The notes under the pieces are model-generated. The model saw only the letters and a program-made list of their open reading frames with translations, was not told where the DNA came from and searched no databases. The position numbers and the translations under genes are program-made. 64,000 bases of DNA from Halodesulfovibrio marinisediminis DSM 17456 (GTDB lineage Bacteria; Desulfobacterota; Desulfovibrionia; Desulfovibrionales; Desulfovibrionaceae), in assembly GCF_900129975.1 (NCBI RefSeq), contig NZ_FSRG01000009.1, forward strand, positions 41,688-105,687, in the 5' to 3' direction. Of this stretch, positions 1 to 8,810 are shown piece by piece. The first letter of the stretch is position 1, and each line of letters opens with the position of its first letter.

Positions 1-232
1 TACTTTCTACCAGGGGTGAGGGTGGGCAACAAGTGGATTGTGTAATGGGGTTGTTTGTTATTCATCATAGATTGTTTCAGGATAGTTGTACGTTGTTTTC
101 GTAGCCAAGGTTACTGGTAGCAGGGGGGCGATTGTCGATAACAATGTAAATAAAAATGAGAGTGACTTTGAAATATTTCAGTGAGTGACGATCAGGATGA
201 CAGGACAGAATGTGATACATGCGATGCTCAAA

Positions 233-477
233 ATGAGTGCCGCAACATTGAATGCAGAATAAGTGTTGGCAAAGCCTTTGGCGCAATCAAGTGCGTAATT
301 GTCAGCGATGCAGGAAGAACGACTGACAATGCCGCTTGCTCAGCACAACGAGACTGTCCAGCCGGAACTTGTTGATACTGTTAAGTTGTCCGATGAATAT
401 CACGCACAGCCGACGAGGCGTTCTTCCGTGGTGATCATGATGCTGGTGGAGTAAATCATGCTATTATTGCAGCACAT
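233..477 (+). pseudogene. Decayed, internally deleted copy of the gene at 1314-1919
   Basis: By eye this stretch matches the 5' third of the 1314 gene (shared ACATTGAATGCAGAA, GACTGTCCAGCCGGAA and GTTGATACTGT blocks). It then jumps to match a later part of that gene (GCCGACGAGGCGTTCTTCC against GCCGATCAGGCTTTCTTCC), so an internal segment is missing. The reading frame from ATG 233 stops after nine codons. The similarity also covers about 80 bases upstream (TAAAAATGAG..GTGACT, CAGGACAGAAT..GATACATGCGA), so the leader was duplicated as well. No protein is expected from it. The function of the parent gene is unknown. Confidence 0.75.
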
Positions 478-578
478 ACAAGCATTATCGGTCATAATGT
501 GGTAGAGTGAATGATATAGCGTAGGGATCTATCAACATTTTTTAAAGAGATACTTTAATTGGGTACGTGAAGTGTAAC

Positions 579-749
579 ATGATTGATAGAATTAAAAAGT
601 TTGCTCTAAGTGAACTTGGGGTAAAACGTATTGAATACGTGTTACTAGCTTTTATGGTTGCGGTAGTAGCCTACATTATCCTCATAAATCTTGAGGAGCT
701 TAGATTTTTTTGCGAAGAATTTGTTAAGAAATTATTACCTGTGAGATAA
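579..749 (+). CDS. Flp-type pilin-like small membrane peptide (orphan)
   Basis: The product has about 56 residues if started at ATG 579; a GTG at 567 in the same frame is the alternative. It has a short basic N-terminus, then GVKRIEYVLLAFMVAVVAYI, a hydrophobic stretch opened by the R-I-E-Y motif. That is the pattern of Flp/TadF-type prepilins (usually G-A-T-A-I-E-Y followed by a hydrophobic helix), cleaved by a TadV-type peptidase. The C-terminus is short and charged. No tad, rcp or prepilin peptidase genes lie nearby, and the ribosome-binding site is weak. Family assignment rests on one motif, so it could instead be a generic single-helix membrane peptide. Confidence 0.45.
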   Translation: MIDRIKKFALSELGVKRIEYVLLAFMVAVVAYIILINLEELRFFCEEFVKKLLPVR

Positions 750-1313
750 TACCTCCTTTGCGCAAAGGGGTGAGTTGCTATTCATCGCAACACAGGGAAG
801 CGCATATCCAGCATAGTTTTCGGATAGTAATCAATGAGATGGATAATTTTTCAGCTGGCTTGGTTTTGACAAGGAACAACTCATCAGGGGGCATTGGAGA
901 ATCAGTTCGATATGAAGCCCACAATACAAATGAAGTTTTTTCATAAGCAAGAGCGTTGGCAGCGCAGCTTATTGCTTATTGATTTTAATATATTATACTT
1001 TTTAAACATATGACTCCTTTATCGCAAGGGAGTTGTTGGATAAGAGCGGCGTATTCATGCGCCGCTCTTTTTTATTGTTAGAGGGCTTGTGGCATTTAGA
1101 ACGGTTGAATGGGTAACAACTTTAATTAATTAAAAAATATGCAGCCAGTTACATAAAATTCTCTTAGGTGAATGCTGAGTTGCTTGGATTTGTGAGTGTG
1201 GCTTGCCGTGTTTGTATTGTTAGCGTGTTATAAAAATGAGGTGTGACTATAAAATATTTTAGCGAAGTGCCGATTAAGATTTCAGGACAGAATTGATACA
1301 TGCGAGGTTCATT
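750..1313. other. Intergenic, no supported gene
   Basis: The stretch holds a short perfect palindrome, CCTTTGCGCAAAGG, just after the pilin-like gene, and a strong terminator at 1042-1075. A 62-codon open frame at 758-946 has no ribosome-binding site or recognisable motif and is not called. The last 80 bases are the leader of the 1314 gene, shared with the decayed copy. Confidence 0.5.
1042..1075 (+). terminator. Rho-independent terminator
   Basis: Ten-base stem AAGAGCGGCG / CGCCGCTCTT with an eight-base loop, followed by TTTTTATT. It could end transcription from the pilin-like gene. Confidence 0.8.
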
Positions 1314-1919
1314 ATGATTACCGCAACATTGAATGCAGAAAGTGTGCTGGCAAAGCCATTGGTGCAGTCAAATGCGCAACTGGCTAATATGCCGGATGAG
1401 CGATTGGCAACGCCGCTTGCGCCACACAACGAGGCTGTCCAGCCGGAAATGGTTGATACTGTCGAGTTGTCTGATGAATATCTGGCGCTGATGACAGGCG
1501 AAGTTGCCGGTGTGCAGTTTGATGCAAATCAACATGCGGGAGTTATGAGTACTGCCGGAGAAGTTCCCACCTCTGCTGAAGTGAATGAGAGTTACAGCGA
1601 AGCACGTTTGAATGCCATGCCAAAATCTCCAACATTGGAGGATGTGAAGGAAGTTATCTTGCGCAAGATGACCCGCGCAGCCGATCAGGCTTTCTTCCAA
1701 GGTGTTCAGCATGATGCTGGCGTAACTCATGCCACTATAGCAGCACAGATGGGGGCTGTTACTCCGCAAGCAGCACTTGATGTACAAACGATGCAGAGTG
1801 TGCAGTCCATGGCGACTGTACAGCCTGTTCCCCGTACATCCGGGGCTGTGGGATACAAACCCATGAGTTCCCGAGCGGTTGCATCCACTGCGCAATCGAG
1901 CATCCGTGTAACAGTTTAG
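1314..1919 (+). CDS. Hypothetical protein, about 201 aa, low-complexity and Ala/Val/Gln-rich
   Basis: I do not recognise the family. The start is placed at ATG 1314 because GAGG lies seven bases upstream; an in-frame ATG at 1293 lacks such a signal. There is no signal peptide and no membrane helix. The composition is rich in Ala, Val, Thr, Gln and Met. A middle segment (about residues 105-150, containing LEDVKEVILRKMTRAADQAF) looks helical, and the last 50 residues look disordered. A decayed partial copy lies 1 kb upstream, so this is a locally duplicating family. A terminator follows at 2030-2085. The gene stands alone. Confidence 0.6.
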   Translation: MITATLNAESVLAKPLVQSNAQLANMPDERLATPLAPHNEAVQPEMVDTVELSDEYLALMTGEVAGVQFDANQHAGVMSTAGEVPTSAEVNESYSEARLNAMPKSPTLEDVKEVILRKMTRAADQAFFQGVQHDAGVTHATIAAQMGAVTPQAALDVQTMQSVQSMATVQPVPRTSGAVGYKPMSSRAVASTAQSSIRVTV

Positions 1920-2029
1920 AATGTCGGATAGTGTGTTGTCGGTACATAGATTATTGTGCGTTGAAATGCACTTAAGTGTGCCGCTTGTCCAGACATAATC
2001 TACCGTCGTTCTGTTGTCCCTTTATCCAG

Positions 2030-2085
2030 CGCTCCGCTATGGTGTTAACCTCAGGTTGTACCTTTAGCGGAGCGTTCGTTTTTTG
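2030..2085 (+). terminator. Rho-independent terminator of the 1314 gene
   Basis: Stem CGCTCCGCTA / TAGCGGAGCG with a loop of about 25 bases, then TTCGTTTTTTG. Confidence 0.75.
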
Positions 2086-2489
2086 AGGATAAACATGAAG
2101 ATGTATTGTTGGAGGGGGGAGGCGATGATTTAGAGCCTGTAGATAGCTCGTGCCATTTGTGGAAAAAGTGCTCTTTTTCATGTCTGTTTATATATATAAA
2201 CAAAGAGTGAAAATGGCACTTTCTTTCTATGGCAGAAGGGTGGGATGGTTTGGGTTGTTTGTTGTGATATAGAATAACTAGGTTTTAATTGGGTAATTTA
2301 ACAGCATTTGTTTAGCCAATGCTCAATGGAGAGATGCATATATATGACTGTGAGGCGGTGCTGGCTTCACACCGCCTCAAGCAGGCACTCTGATTTGTAC
2401 AGAGTATGTGGGCTATGGGCTATTTCTAAAGTAATCATGCACCGCGTTCTGAGTTGATACGATTACATGGATTTATTTAAAAATGACCC
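2086..2489. other. Intergenic between convergent transcripts
   Basis: No gene is supported. A perfect hairpin, GAGGCGGTG / CACCGCCTC at 2352-2378, lies downstream of the kinase gene. It has no T-run on either strand, so it may be an RNA-stabilising or rho-type end rather than a classical terminator. Confidence 0.45.
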
Positions 2490-4439
2490 TTAACCTGTTG
2501 CTTCGGAGATTTCTTTTTTTAGATGGTCAGGAAGTACGGCATGCATGTGTACTGCAAAGCTGCTGCCTGTTCCCGGTTCTGAGGCTACTGAAATAGTACC
2601 GCCGTGTTGCTGTACTGTCTGGTTTGCTACAAACAGTCCTATGCCGGTTCCTGCAGCACCTTTGGATGAGAAGAAGAGCGTAAACAGCTTTTCACGTGTT
2701 TCCTGTGTCATGCCGGTACCGTTGTCGGTAATAGTAAAATCAACCGTTTTGCCATCTGTGCATACAGAAAATTCTACACAGTATTCGGCTGTTGAACGTG
2801 ATGCTTCACAGGAATCCACAGCATTTTCCAAAATGTTAACCAACGCGGACGATAAGCCGCTGTAGTCAGCCTCAATAGTGCCGTCTTCCGGCGCAACACA
2901 TTTGAAAGTAACGCCTCTTGCATCTGCTTTTGGACGAATGATGTTTTCAATTTCCCGTACAAAGTTCGGCAGAATAATCACTTCCCAGTTCAAAGAGCGC
3001 TCTTTGGCGTAGTGCAGAATATCCAGTACCATTTTACGTAAGCGGTCGATCAAAAGGGTAAGGTCATTAAAGCTGTCCAGCACGCGTTCCGGCTTATCCA
3101 TTTTTATGCCGGTACCAAGACGGTAGATGCCACCATCCAACGCTGTAAGCAGACCTTTTATGCCGTGTGCGGTAGAACCAAGCAGCAGCCCGAGAGTTGA
3201 AAGTCTGTCCTGCAAGGCGCGAAGCTGTGTAATGTCTGTAGACATTTCCATTACTTCTGCAATATTGCCTTCCACATCGCAAATGGGGGCAGTCCAAATA
3301 AGTACGTTGCGTTGTTCTCCTGTCTTCGTGGTGATGACGGTTTCGTACTGGTGAGGTTTGCCGTCTTCAAATGTTTTCATTACCGGACACTTAGTGCACG
3401 GTGTATCCCGATGTGCGTAAAGCTTGTAACAGCTTTTGCCGAGTGAACTTCCAAAGTCTTCGCGGAATCGTCTGTTGTTCGCGATAATTTTAAGATCTTT
3501 ATTCTGTACGCTGATATAGGACGGGGATTCTTCAAAAAGCTGTTGGTAGCGATGACGAGTGATACGCAGTTCTTCCTGCATATTTTGTACTGCGGTCATG
3601 TCTGCTGCCAATTCCAATACCAGCTCAATGGTGCCGTCGTTATCCAGAATTGGCACAGCGTTTACCTGTACTGGCAGCTTGTTACCGTTTTTATCTGTGA
3701 TGAACTCCTGTGACGACTGAGCATCACCTGAAAGCAGAACGCGTTCTACAGGCGAGCTGTCAGGACGGTGGGTATCATTCTCCTTGTATGCCCACCAGCT
3801 TGGCTTACCGGTAGCAGGTCCTATTCGTTCGTTGAAGAGCGGATTGCTGGAGATAATTTCACTGTTGGCATTGTGTACGGAAACAAAACATGGCAGCTGG
3901 TTGAACATCATAGAGCCGCCGTCAATGTTGCTTACGATAGTTCGCAAGCCATCCGCAAAGCCTTCTGCAATTTGCAGTGCAGCAAGCTGTCGTTCCTGTT
4001 CCACAATCTGGGTGGCCTGTTCGTCAACAAGGCGTTCAAGGTCGCACGTGTACTGGTTGAGCTGACGACGCATATCAATACGTTCATGCGCACGTTTGAG
4101 CGCAATTTCCAGCGCATCCTCGTTGATAGGCTTAGTAATGAAGTCTGTCGCGTTACGCTTGATGCTCTGGATAGCCAGTTCCATGTCACCATGACCCGTG
4201 ATCATGATGACTTCCGTATCCGGAGCCTGAAATTTGAATGTATCAAGAAGGTCGAGACCGCTCAGGCCAGGCATCTTGATGTCGGTCAGTACGATTTCCG
4301 GCTCGTACTTGTTGAAGAGCTCTATGCCTTCTTCGCCGCTGGCTGCTGTGTATACAGTGTATCCCAGATCCCGCAGCGACAGACCTAAGATTTTCCGAAT
4401 GCCTTCCTCATCATCCACAAGCAGAATCGTGTACAACAT
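2490..4439 (-). CDS. Hybrid sensor histidine kinase (REC-PAS-PAS-HisKA-HATPase)
   Basis: A cytoplasmic two-component kinase of 649 residues. The N-terminal receiver domain (about 1-120) has acidic pocket D9-D10-E11 and phospho-acceptor D53 in LTDIKMPG. A coiled-coil linker follows to about 155, then two PAS domains (about 165-290 and 300-405). The second PAS carries a C-x11-C-x2-C cluster (CYKLYAHRDTPCTKC), possibly a cofactor or redox site. The HisKA-like segment has His in STAHGIKG. The ATPase has an N-box (NILENAVDS), G1 (DNGTGM) and G2 (GTGIGLFVAN). No membrane segments are seen, so the signal is cytoplasmic. GGAGGAAT upstream supports the start. It is the last gene on the strand of the tmc cluster and probably tunes it; the partner regulators at 4780 and 5175 are receiver-only. 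Confidence 0.9.
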   Translation of the reverse strand: MLYTILLVDDEEGIRKILGLSLRDLGYTVYTAASGEEGIELFNKYEPEIVLTDIKMPGLSGLDLLDTFKFQAPDTEVIMITGHGDMELAIQSIKRNATDFITKPINEDALEIALKRAHERIDMRRQLNQYTCDLERLVDEQATQIVEQERQLAALQIAEGFADGLRTIVSNIDGGSMMFNQLPCFVSVHNANSEIISSNPLFNERIGPATGKPSWWAYKENDTHRPDSSPVERVLLSGDAQSSQEFITDKNGNKLPVQVNAVPILDNDGTIELVLELAADMTAVQNMQEELRITRHRYQQLFEESPSYISVQNKDLKIIANNRRFREDFGSSLGKSCYKLYAHRDTPCTKCPVMKTFEDGKPHQYETVITTKTGEQRNVLIWTAPICDVEGNIAEVMEMSTDITQLRALQDRLSTLGLLLGSTAHGIKGLLTALDGGIYRLGTGIKMDKPERVLDSFNDLTLLIDRLRKMVLDILHYAKERSLNWEVIILPNFVREIENIIRPKADARGVTFKCVAPEDGTIEADYSGLSSALVNILENAVDSCEASRSTAEYCVEFSVCTDGKTVDFTITDNGTGMTQETREKLFTLFFSSKGAAGTGIGLFVANQTVQQHGGTISVASEPGTGSSFAVHMHAVLPDHLKKEISEATG

Positions 4440-4779
4440 TATTCCTCCAGCGGTTCATCGAGGAGTGTTTTGCCTCTTTCTTTTTTGGTGAGGCTTTTTT
4501 TGCCTCCGGCGGCTGTGGGAAACCCTGTTCCACTGTCTTTATCCGTAATCTCTCATTCTTCGAGAGCGGCTAAAGCTTTGGAAAAGGGTTCTCCCCCAGA
4601 CCCCCTTCCTAAAACTTTTATTAGGACTGATTACAGTTGTGGGTGGTCATTAGCCTAATAGGCTATGTGTACTTGTCACAAGTAAACCAGTCTTAAGCGC
4701 GGTCAAGGGGGCGTCCCTCTTGCGGGTGCAGGGCAGAGCCCTAGCCCCTCGGAGAGCCGCCGGAGGCAATTATCGTCAA
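4440..4779. repeat. Two copies of a dispersed GC-rich intergenic repeat
   Basis: This 340-base gap holds GCCTCCGGCGGC at 4502-4513 and its reverse complement at 4756-4767. Between them are GGTTCTCCCCCAGACCCCC and CTAAAACTTTTATTA segments that recur at 32577-32895 and 25720-25803. No gene is present. The unit looks like a small hairpin-forming palindromic element placed between transcription units. Confidence 0.7.
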
Positions 4780-5148
4780 TTAAGCGTTTTCTTTTTCAGC
4801 CAGTGCACCTTTGATGATTTCAAGGAGTGCATTGGGGTCGAAAGGTTTTTTCAGGGACGCAACAGCGTTTTTAATAGCGAGATGAATGCCCGGGAGGCCG
4901 CTGATCACGATAACCGGAGTCTTTTCGAAGCCCGGTTCTTTTGACATTTTGCGGTAGAAGCGTGGGCCCCATTCTTCCGGCATTTCCAGATCAAGAGTTA
5001 CGAGATCCGGCTTTTCGCGTTTCAGCACTTCGAAGCCTTCGGCACCGTTGGACGCTGAGCATGTTGCGTAGCCATTGTCGGTTAAAATATCGATGAGGTA
5101 TTTAACAATATATGGATCGTCATCAATTACAAGGACTTTGTGTGGCAT
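4780..5148 (-). CDS. Single-domain response regulator (DivK/CheY-like)
   Basis: A 122-residue receiver with no output domain: acidic pocket D9-D10-D11, phospho-acceptor D53 in TLDLEMPE, Ser in VIVISGLPG and Lys in SLKKPFDP. The start is set at the ATG at 5148, eight bases after AAGGAG; an in-frame GTG three codons earlier overlaps that site. It probably relays phosphate within the tmc-linked signalling set (kinase at 2490, second receiver at 5175). It corresponds in position to DVU0259 of D. vulgaris as I recall it. Confidence 0.88.
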   Translation of the reverse strand: MPHKVLVIDDDPYIVKYLIDILTDNGYATCSASNGAEGFEVLKREKPDLVTLDLEMPEEWGPRFYRKMSKEPGFEKTPVIVISGLPGIHLAIKNAVASLKKPFDPNALLEIIKGALAEKENA

Positions 5149-5174
5149 TATAGTCACTCCTTGGTAGTAGCAGG

Positions 5175-5582
5175 TTATTCGGAAACACTCTGTTTAAGCA
5201 GACCACGAACTGTAGCAAGGAGCTCATCAGGGCTTGGCGGTTTTTCCACATAGGCTTCGGGTGGAGGAAGTTCCTTTTCCGATATGCCTATCATGTTAAG
5301 GGCATGGGTAAAACCCTCAGGAGCCACTGCGGAAAGCATCACTACCGGTACATCTGCCAATTCCGGCGTTGTTCTAATTCTCCGGTACATATTGATTCCG
5401 CCCCATTCGGGCATCATCACATCAAGCACGATTAACGATGGCTTGTTAGCGCGCGCTTTATCGTAACCTTCACTGCCGTTACGGGCACTTTCTACCCGCA
5501 TGCCACTTGTTTCGAACAGCGTTTTTAAGAACAGCCTGAAACTGAGTTCGTCATCTACTACAAGTACGCGCGGTGTATGCAT
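5175..5582 (-). CDS. Single-domain response regulator
   Basis: A 135-residue receiver-only protein with phospho-acceptor D54 in VLDVMMPEWGG, Ser/Thr switch in VVMLSAVAP and Lys in YVEKPPSPDEL. The loop before that lysine (MIGISEKELPPPEA) is longer than usual, which gives the extra length. GAGGTG upstream supports the start. It lies 26 bases upstream of the next receiver gene, with which it shares the PEWG signature after the acceptor Asp, so the two look like related paralogues in one operon. Confidence 0.88.
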   Translation of the reverse strand: MHTPRVLVVDDELSFRLFLKTLFETSGMRVESARNGSEGYDKARANKPSLIVLDVMMPEWGGINMYRRIRTTPELADVPVVMLSAVAPEGFTHALNMIGISEKELPPPEAYVEKPPSPDELLATVRGLLKQSVSE

Positions 5583-5609
5583 GTTTCACCTCTAACCAGC
5601 ATGTGTCTT

Positions 5610-6515
5610 TTATGCACGCGACACACTGGCGACAGGGCAGGCGGAGCGGACAACAACCTGTTCAATGGTGCTGCCAAGCTCTGCGTCTTCTGCTGGTACT
5701 TCAGCAGTATGGTGTGCCATGATGATGAGGTCGGCTTGTTTTTCCCGAGCGAATTTAAGAATTTCAACGTACGGGGTGCCTTCCCAGATTTCTACATCAT
5801 AGTTGTCATAACCGGTCAGTTTGGAAACGTAGCGCTCGTCAATTTTCTTCTGTGCAGCTTCAAGCTGGCGTTCGATATCGTTCTGAGACGGGAACAGACC
5901 TAACTTGGAGTTGTTAATATCGAATGCATGGAAGATGTTAAGCTTTGCGCCAATCTCTTCAGCAGTGGTACGTGCAAACTCGAAAGCAGTGTCAGCTGCA
6001 GGGGAGAAGTCTGTACAGTACACAATGTTTGAGAAGAGTTTCCAGCAGGTTGTGCATGGTCTGTTAACGATGAGCACAGGGCACTTCGCAAGGCGTGCTA
6101 CCTTTTCCATGGTGCGGCCTACAATAGAGCGGGAACGGGCAGATTCCGGATCATCATCACGGGTGTTTGCACCCATAACAATAAGATCAACCCCTTCCTT
6201 ACGTGCAAAACGCAGGATTTCGGTAGCTGGAACGCCTACAGCAAGTTCCAGTGCTGTGTTTTCGCTTTCAGCCAGCTGAGTTGCGTAGGTTGTTTTTAAT
6301 TCTTCCATAACCCAGTCACGGTAATCAGCATCTACTATTTCTTCTTCACCAGTGCGAAGGTCTGTCACAGTATGGCTGAAACCTCGGGATGGAACGCCGA
6401 GAACATGCAGGGCATACAGTTTAGCATTGTTTTTTTGTGCGAGATCAAAAGAAACCTTGGCTGCGTTATCGCAAGCGGGGGAAGCTGATGTAGCGAACAG
6501 AATTTTCTTAAACAT
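5610..6515 (-). CDS. Tandem universal stress protein (two UspA domains)
   Basis: A 301-residue protein of two Usp domains (about 1-150 and 160-300). The first ends in DLIVMGANTRDD..SRSIVGRTMEKVA..CPVLIVN, close to the ATP-binding G-x2-G-x9-G-S/T type. The second (DLIIMAHHTAEVP..LGSTIEQVV..CPVASVS) has a degenerate loop and probably does not bind ATP the same way. AGGAGG six bases upstream fixes the start. Usp proteins modulate energy or stress states in the cytoplasm. Here the gene sits inside the tmc/regulator operon in the position I recall for DVU0261. Confidence 0.9.
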   Translation of the reverse strand: MFKKILFATSASPACDNAAKVSFDLAQKNNAKLYALHVLGVPSRGFSHTVTDLRTGEEEIVDADYRDWVMEELKTTYATQLAESENTALELAVGVPATEILRFARKEGVDLIVMGANTRDDDPESARSRSIVGRTMEKVARLAKCPVLIVNRPCTTCWKLFSNIVYCTDFSPAADTAFEFARTTAEEIGAKLNIFHAFDINNSKLGLFPSQNDIERQLEAAQKKIDERYVSKLTGYDNYDVEIWEGTPYVEILKFAREKQADLIIMAHHTAEVPAEDAELGSTIEQVVVRSACPVASVSRA

Positions 6516-6518
6516 ATG

Positions 6519-7052
6519 CTACCTCCTAAGGCTGCATGTAAGGGAACCGCCTTGAAAACCAAGCTCCCAGGCAATTCCTTCGATTACTTCGAAGAGAGAG
6601 AACGTTGTGTTGCAGTACAACTCGCTGGTTCTGTCTCCGAATAGTACGTGTCGCATTTGGCCAAGCGAAAAAGGCATGTCCAGCAGGTTGTTGAGCCGGT
6701 AAAAACGCAGCTCATGTCTGCCCTGATTGTTTATGCCGCGTACCAGAGTATGGATGTTCATTTCCGGCGTACCGGGAGCACCTGTCATCTCCAGTTGTCT
6801 ATAGAGTTCCAAATGCGTGAAGTCCTCTGTCGTGCATCCTGAATCGTTGCAGGTAGCCGCATCATTGCAGGCTCCCTGCAAAAAAGGATTCAGGCGAAGT
6901 ATATCTGGATACGCAGAAAACAAGGAGAAGAACGAGCGCAGAGTTACCCCATCCTCAAGCACAATCCTTTGGCTGAGGCAGCTGATAATATCAGCAACAG
7001 CAGAGTTGTTCTGCCGGAGCGTGCCATCGGGGGAGAGGTTGAGTTCTTCCAT
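6519..7052 (-). CDS. Conserved hypothetical protein of the tmc cluster
   Basis: A 177-residue soluble protein I cannot place in a named family. It starts after AGGAG and ends four bases before the Usp start. Residues about 55-80 hold a Cys pair (ACNDAATCNDSGCTT, three Cys in total) that could bind metal. The position between tmcA and the Usp gene matches DVU0262 as I recall it, so it is probably part of the conserved Tmc-linked set. No signal peptide or membrane helix is seen. Confidence 0.7.
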   Translation of the reverse strand: MEELNLSPDGTLRQNNSAVADIISCLSQRIVLEDGVTLRSFFSLFSAYPDILRLNPFLQGACNDAATCNDSGCTTEDFTHLELYRQLEMTGAPGTPEMNIHTLVRGINNQGRHELRFYRLNNLLDMPFSLGQMRHVLFGDRTSELYCNTTFSLFEVIEGIAWELGFQGGSLTCSLRR

Positions 7053-7077
7053 GCTGCTTCTCCTGTTTTACATGCTC

Positions 7078-7467
7078 TTATTCTGGCTGGTGACAGGCTT
7101 TACACTGTACCGGGCCTTTATTCTGTTTCTCGTGGCAGGTAATGCACTGTAAGTGGAATGCTCTGCGTAACGGGGTTACGCCGCTCTTCTTGTTTACGGA
7201 GTGACAGTCTGCGCATGGAAGTTCTTCATCGTATTCCAGAACTTTTATGCCTTCGTCACTGCCGTGGTGACATGCACTACAGTCTTCATCCAGACCAGCT
7301 TTCTCGTTATGTGGATCGTGATCAAAGACAGCTGGTGCATACTTGAACGGTGCAAGCTGCGGTACATCCATTCTGCCTTCAGGCATGCCTTCAGCTACTG
7401 CGGTTGCTACCGGAACGGTCAGCATGAAGGCAAAGACCATCAGTATCGAAGTGAATACTTTGTTCAT
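7078..7467 (-). CDS. tmcA: Type II tetrahaem cytochrome c3 (Tmc complex)
   Basis: A periplasmic electron carrier of 129 residues. It has an N-terminal signal peptide (MNKVFTSILMVFAFMLTVPV ending near AVAEG) and four C-x2-C-H haem motifs: CSACH, CADCH, CITCH and CKACH. Further His residues (FDHDPHNE, HH, FHLQ) are available as distal ligands, giving the bis-His tetrahaem c3 fold. The start is the ATG at 7467, after GGAGAG; the ATG four codons earlier overlaps that site. In D. vulgaris TmcA accepts electrons from periplasmic hydrogenase via type I c3 and passes them to the membrane complex encoded next to it. Confidence 0.93.
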   Translation of the reverse strand: MNKVFTSILMVFAFMLTVPVATAVAEGMPEGRMDVPQLAPFKYAPAVFDHDPHNEKAGLDEDCSACHHGSDEGIKVLEYDEELPCADCHSVNKKSGVTPLRRAFHLQCITCHEKQNKGPVQCKACHQPE

Positions 7468-7479
7468 GGTGCTCTCCAT

Positions 7480-8793
7480 TTATTCCGGTTTTTCCATTAA
7501 CTCGTAAATGAGATCGCCGAGGAATTTGAGTTCAATTCCAAGCTCGTAATGGTGGATAACATCCTCGAGACCGCCGTGACAGTTGTGACACGGAGCAATG
7601 CAGATCTTAGCACCTGTTGCTTTAAGCTGATCGGCTTTAGCACGGTTGCCTTCTACACGTACTTTTTTGAATGGAGGTCCACAGTTAATAACGCCGCCGC
7701 CAGCTGAACAACAGAAGTTGTGTTCGCGGTTTGGATACATTTCTATGACGTTTTCACATAGTTCGTGAGCAACGTAGCGAAGTTTATCCATAAGACCGTA
7801 GCCGCGGATGATGTTACAAGGATCGTGGATTGTTACCGGTTCCTGAAGTTTGTGGGTAAGCTTGATGCGACCCTGCTCAAAGAGCTCTGCAAAGAACTCA
7901 ATGGAGTGCACTACAGGTACCGGATAGTCTTTGTAACCGAGCCAGCGGTTGCCGTTATCGTAGATGGAGCGGAATGCGTGACCACATTCACCCATAACAA
8001 TTCGGCTTACTTTAAGCTTCTGCGCCAGTTCGTAGTGCTGTCGTTTCAGGCGGCCCATCATTTCAAAGTCGCCGGAGTACATACACATGTCACTGTTATC
8101 CCAGCCCGGCATGGATGGCATAGTCCAGTCACAGCCGGCATGGTTCATGATTGCAGCAGCCTGATAGATAAGCTGGGTACGGAATTTTGGTTCCGGTGCG
8201 ATAACGGAGTAGAAGAAGTCAGCCCCTTCCTTATCCATAGGGATGCGGAGACCGGGGAATTCTTCACGTGCTTCGTCTTCCTGCCAGAAGAGACTGTCAA
8301 TCCACTCGTCATCTTTTACCCACATCTGGTTCATGGTTGCAGAGTGGGAGTGTGCTGTATCCTGAATGTACTGTGGTGTTACGCCAAGTTTGTGACAGAA
8401 GCGGCGAATAGTTGTCATGATGTAAGCTACATCAATACCAATAGGACAGTAGTGAACACAGCGGCGACATAAGTTACATTCTGTATATGCAACCTGTGCC
8501 ATGCCGTAGATGTCTTCAGGAGTTACTTTGCCGTCTGCGGCAAGCAGCTTGGTCATGGTCTGTGAAACTTTGCCTACAGGGGAGTAGGAAGGATCGTTGC
8601 CATGGGAAACGAAGAAGTGACAAGCTTCTGCACACATGCCGCAACGCATGCAGCTTTCGGAGAAAGCTTTAAGTTTGGCACCGGTTTCATTATCAATGAG
8701 AGCTTTGAATGTCTGCTGGATCTTATCAGTAGTAAGCTTGCTTACACCGTAGGCGAGACCTTCATCCTCAATTTTTCTGTTTTGAATACTCAT
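7480..8793 (-). CDS. tmcB: Tmc complex CCG-domain iron-sulfur protein (HdrD/DsrK-like)
   Basis: A 437-residue cytoplasmic iron-sulfur subunit. Two [4Fe-4S] ferredoxin-type motifs lie near residues 48-58 (CMRCGMCAEAC) and about 107-117 (CNLCRRCVHYC). Two CCG-like cysteine clusters follow: GECGH with DPCN and FCCSAGGG, and CIAPCHNCHGG at the C-terminus. This is the heterodisulfide-reductase HdrD/DsrK pattern, thought to pass electrons to a thiol/disulfide carrier. GGAGGAAC supports the start. It lies 17 bases after tmcC and directly before tmcA, as in other tmc operons. Confidence 0.92.
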   Translation of the reverse strand: MSIQNRKIEDEGLAYGVSKLTTDKIQQTFKALIDNETGAKLKAFSESCMRCGMCAEACHFFVSHGNDPSYSPVGKVSQTMTKLLAADGKVTPEDIYGMAQVAYTECNLCRRCVHYCPIGIDVAYIMTTIRRFCHKLGVTPQYIQDTAHSHSATMNQMWVKDDEWIDSLFWQEDEAREEFPGLRIPMDKEGADFFYSVIAPEPKFRTQLIYQAAAIMNHAGCDWTMPSMPGWDNSDMCMYSGDFEMMGRLKRQHYELAQKLKVSRIVMGECGHAFRSIYDNGNRWLGYKDYPVPVVHSIEFFAELFEQGRIKLTHKLQEPVTIHDPCNIIRGYGLMDKLRYVAHELCENVIEMYPNREHNFCCSAGGGVINCGPPFKKVRVEGNRAKADQLKATGAKICIAPCHNCHGGLEDVIHHYELGIELKFLGDLIYELMEKPE

Positions 8794-8810
8794 TAGTTCC
8801 TCCAGTCCCG

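Noticed and set aside
1368..1895. A 175-codon minus-strand frame
   Set aside because: Antisense to the 1314 gene. The plus-strand frame has the ribosome-binding site and the terminator.
3768..4388. A 206-codon plus-strand frame inside the histidine kinase gene
   Set aside because: It lies wholly antisense to well-recognised receiver and PAS coding sequence and has no motif of its own.
7765..8472. A 235-codon plus-strand frame
   Set aside because: Antisense to tmcB, whose cysteine motifs are clear; it is a shadow frame.
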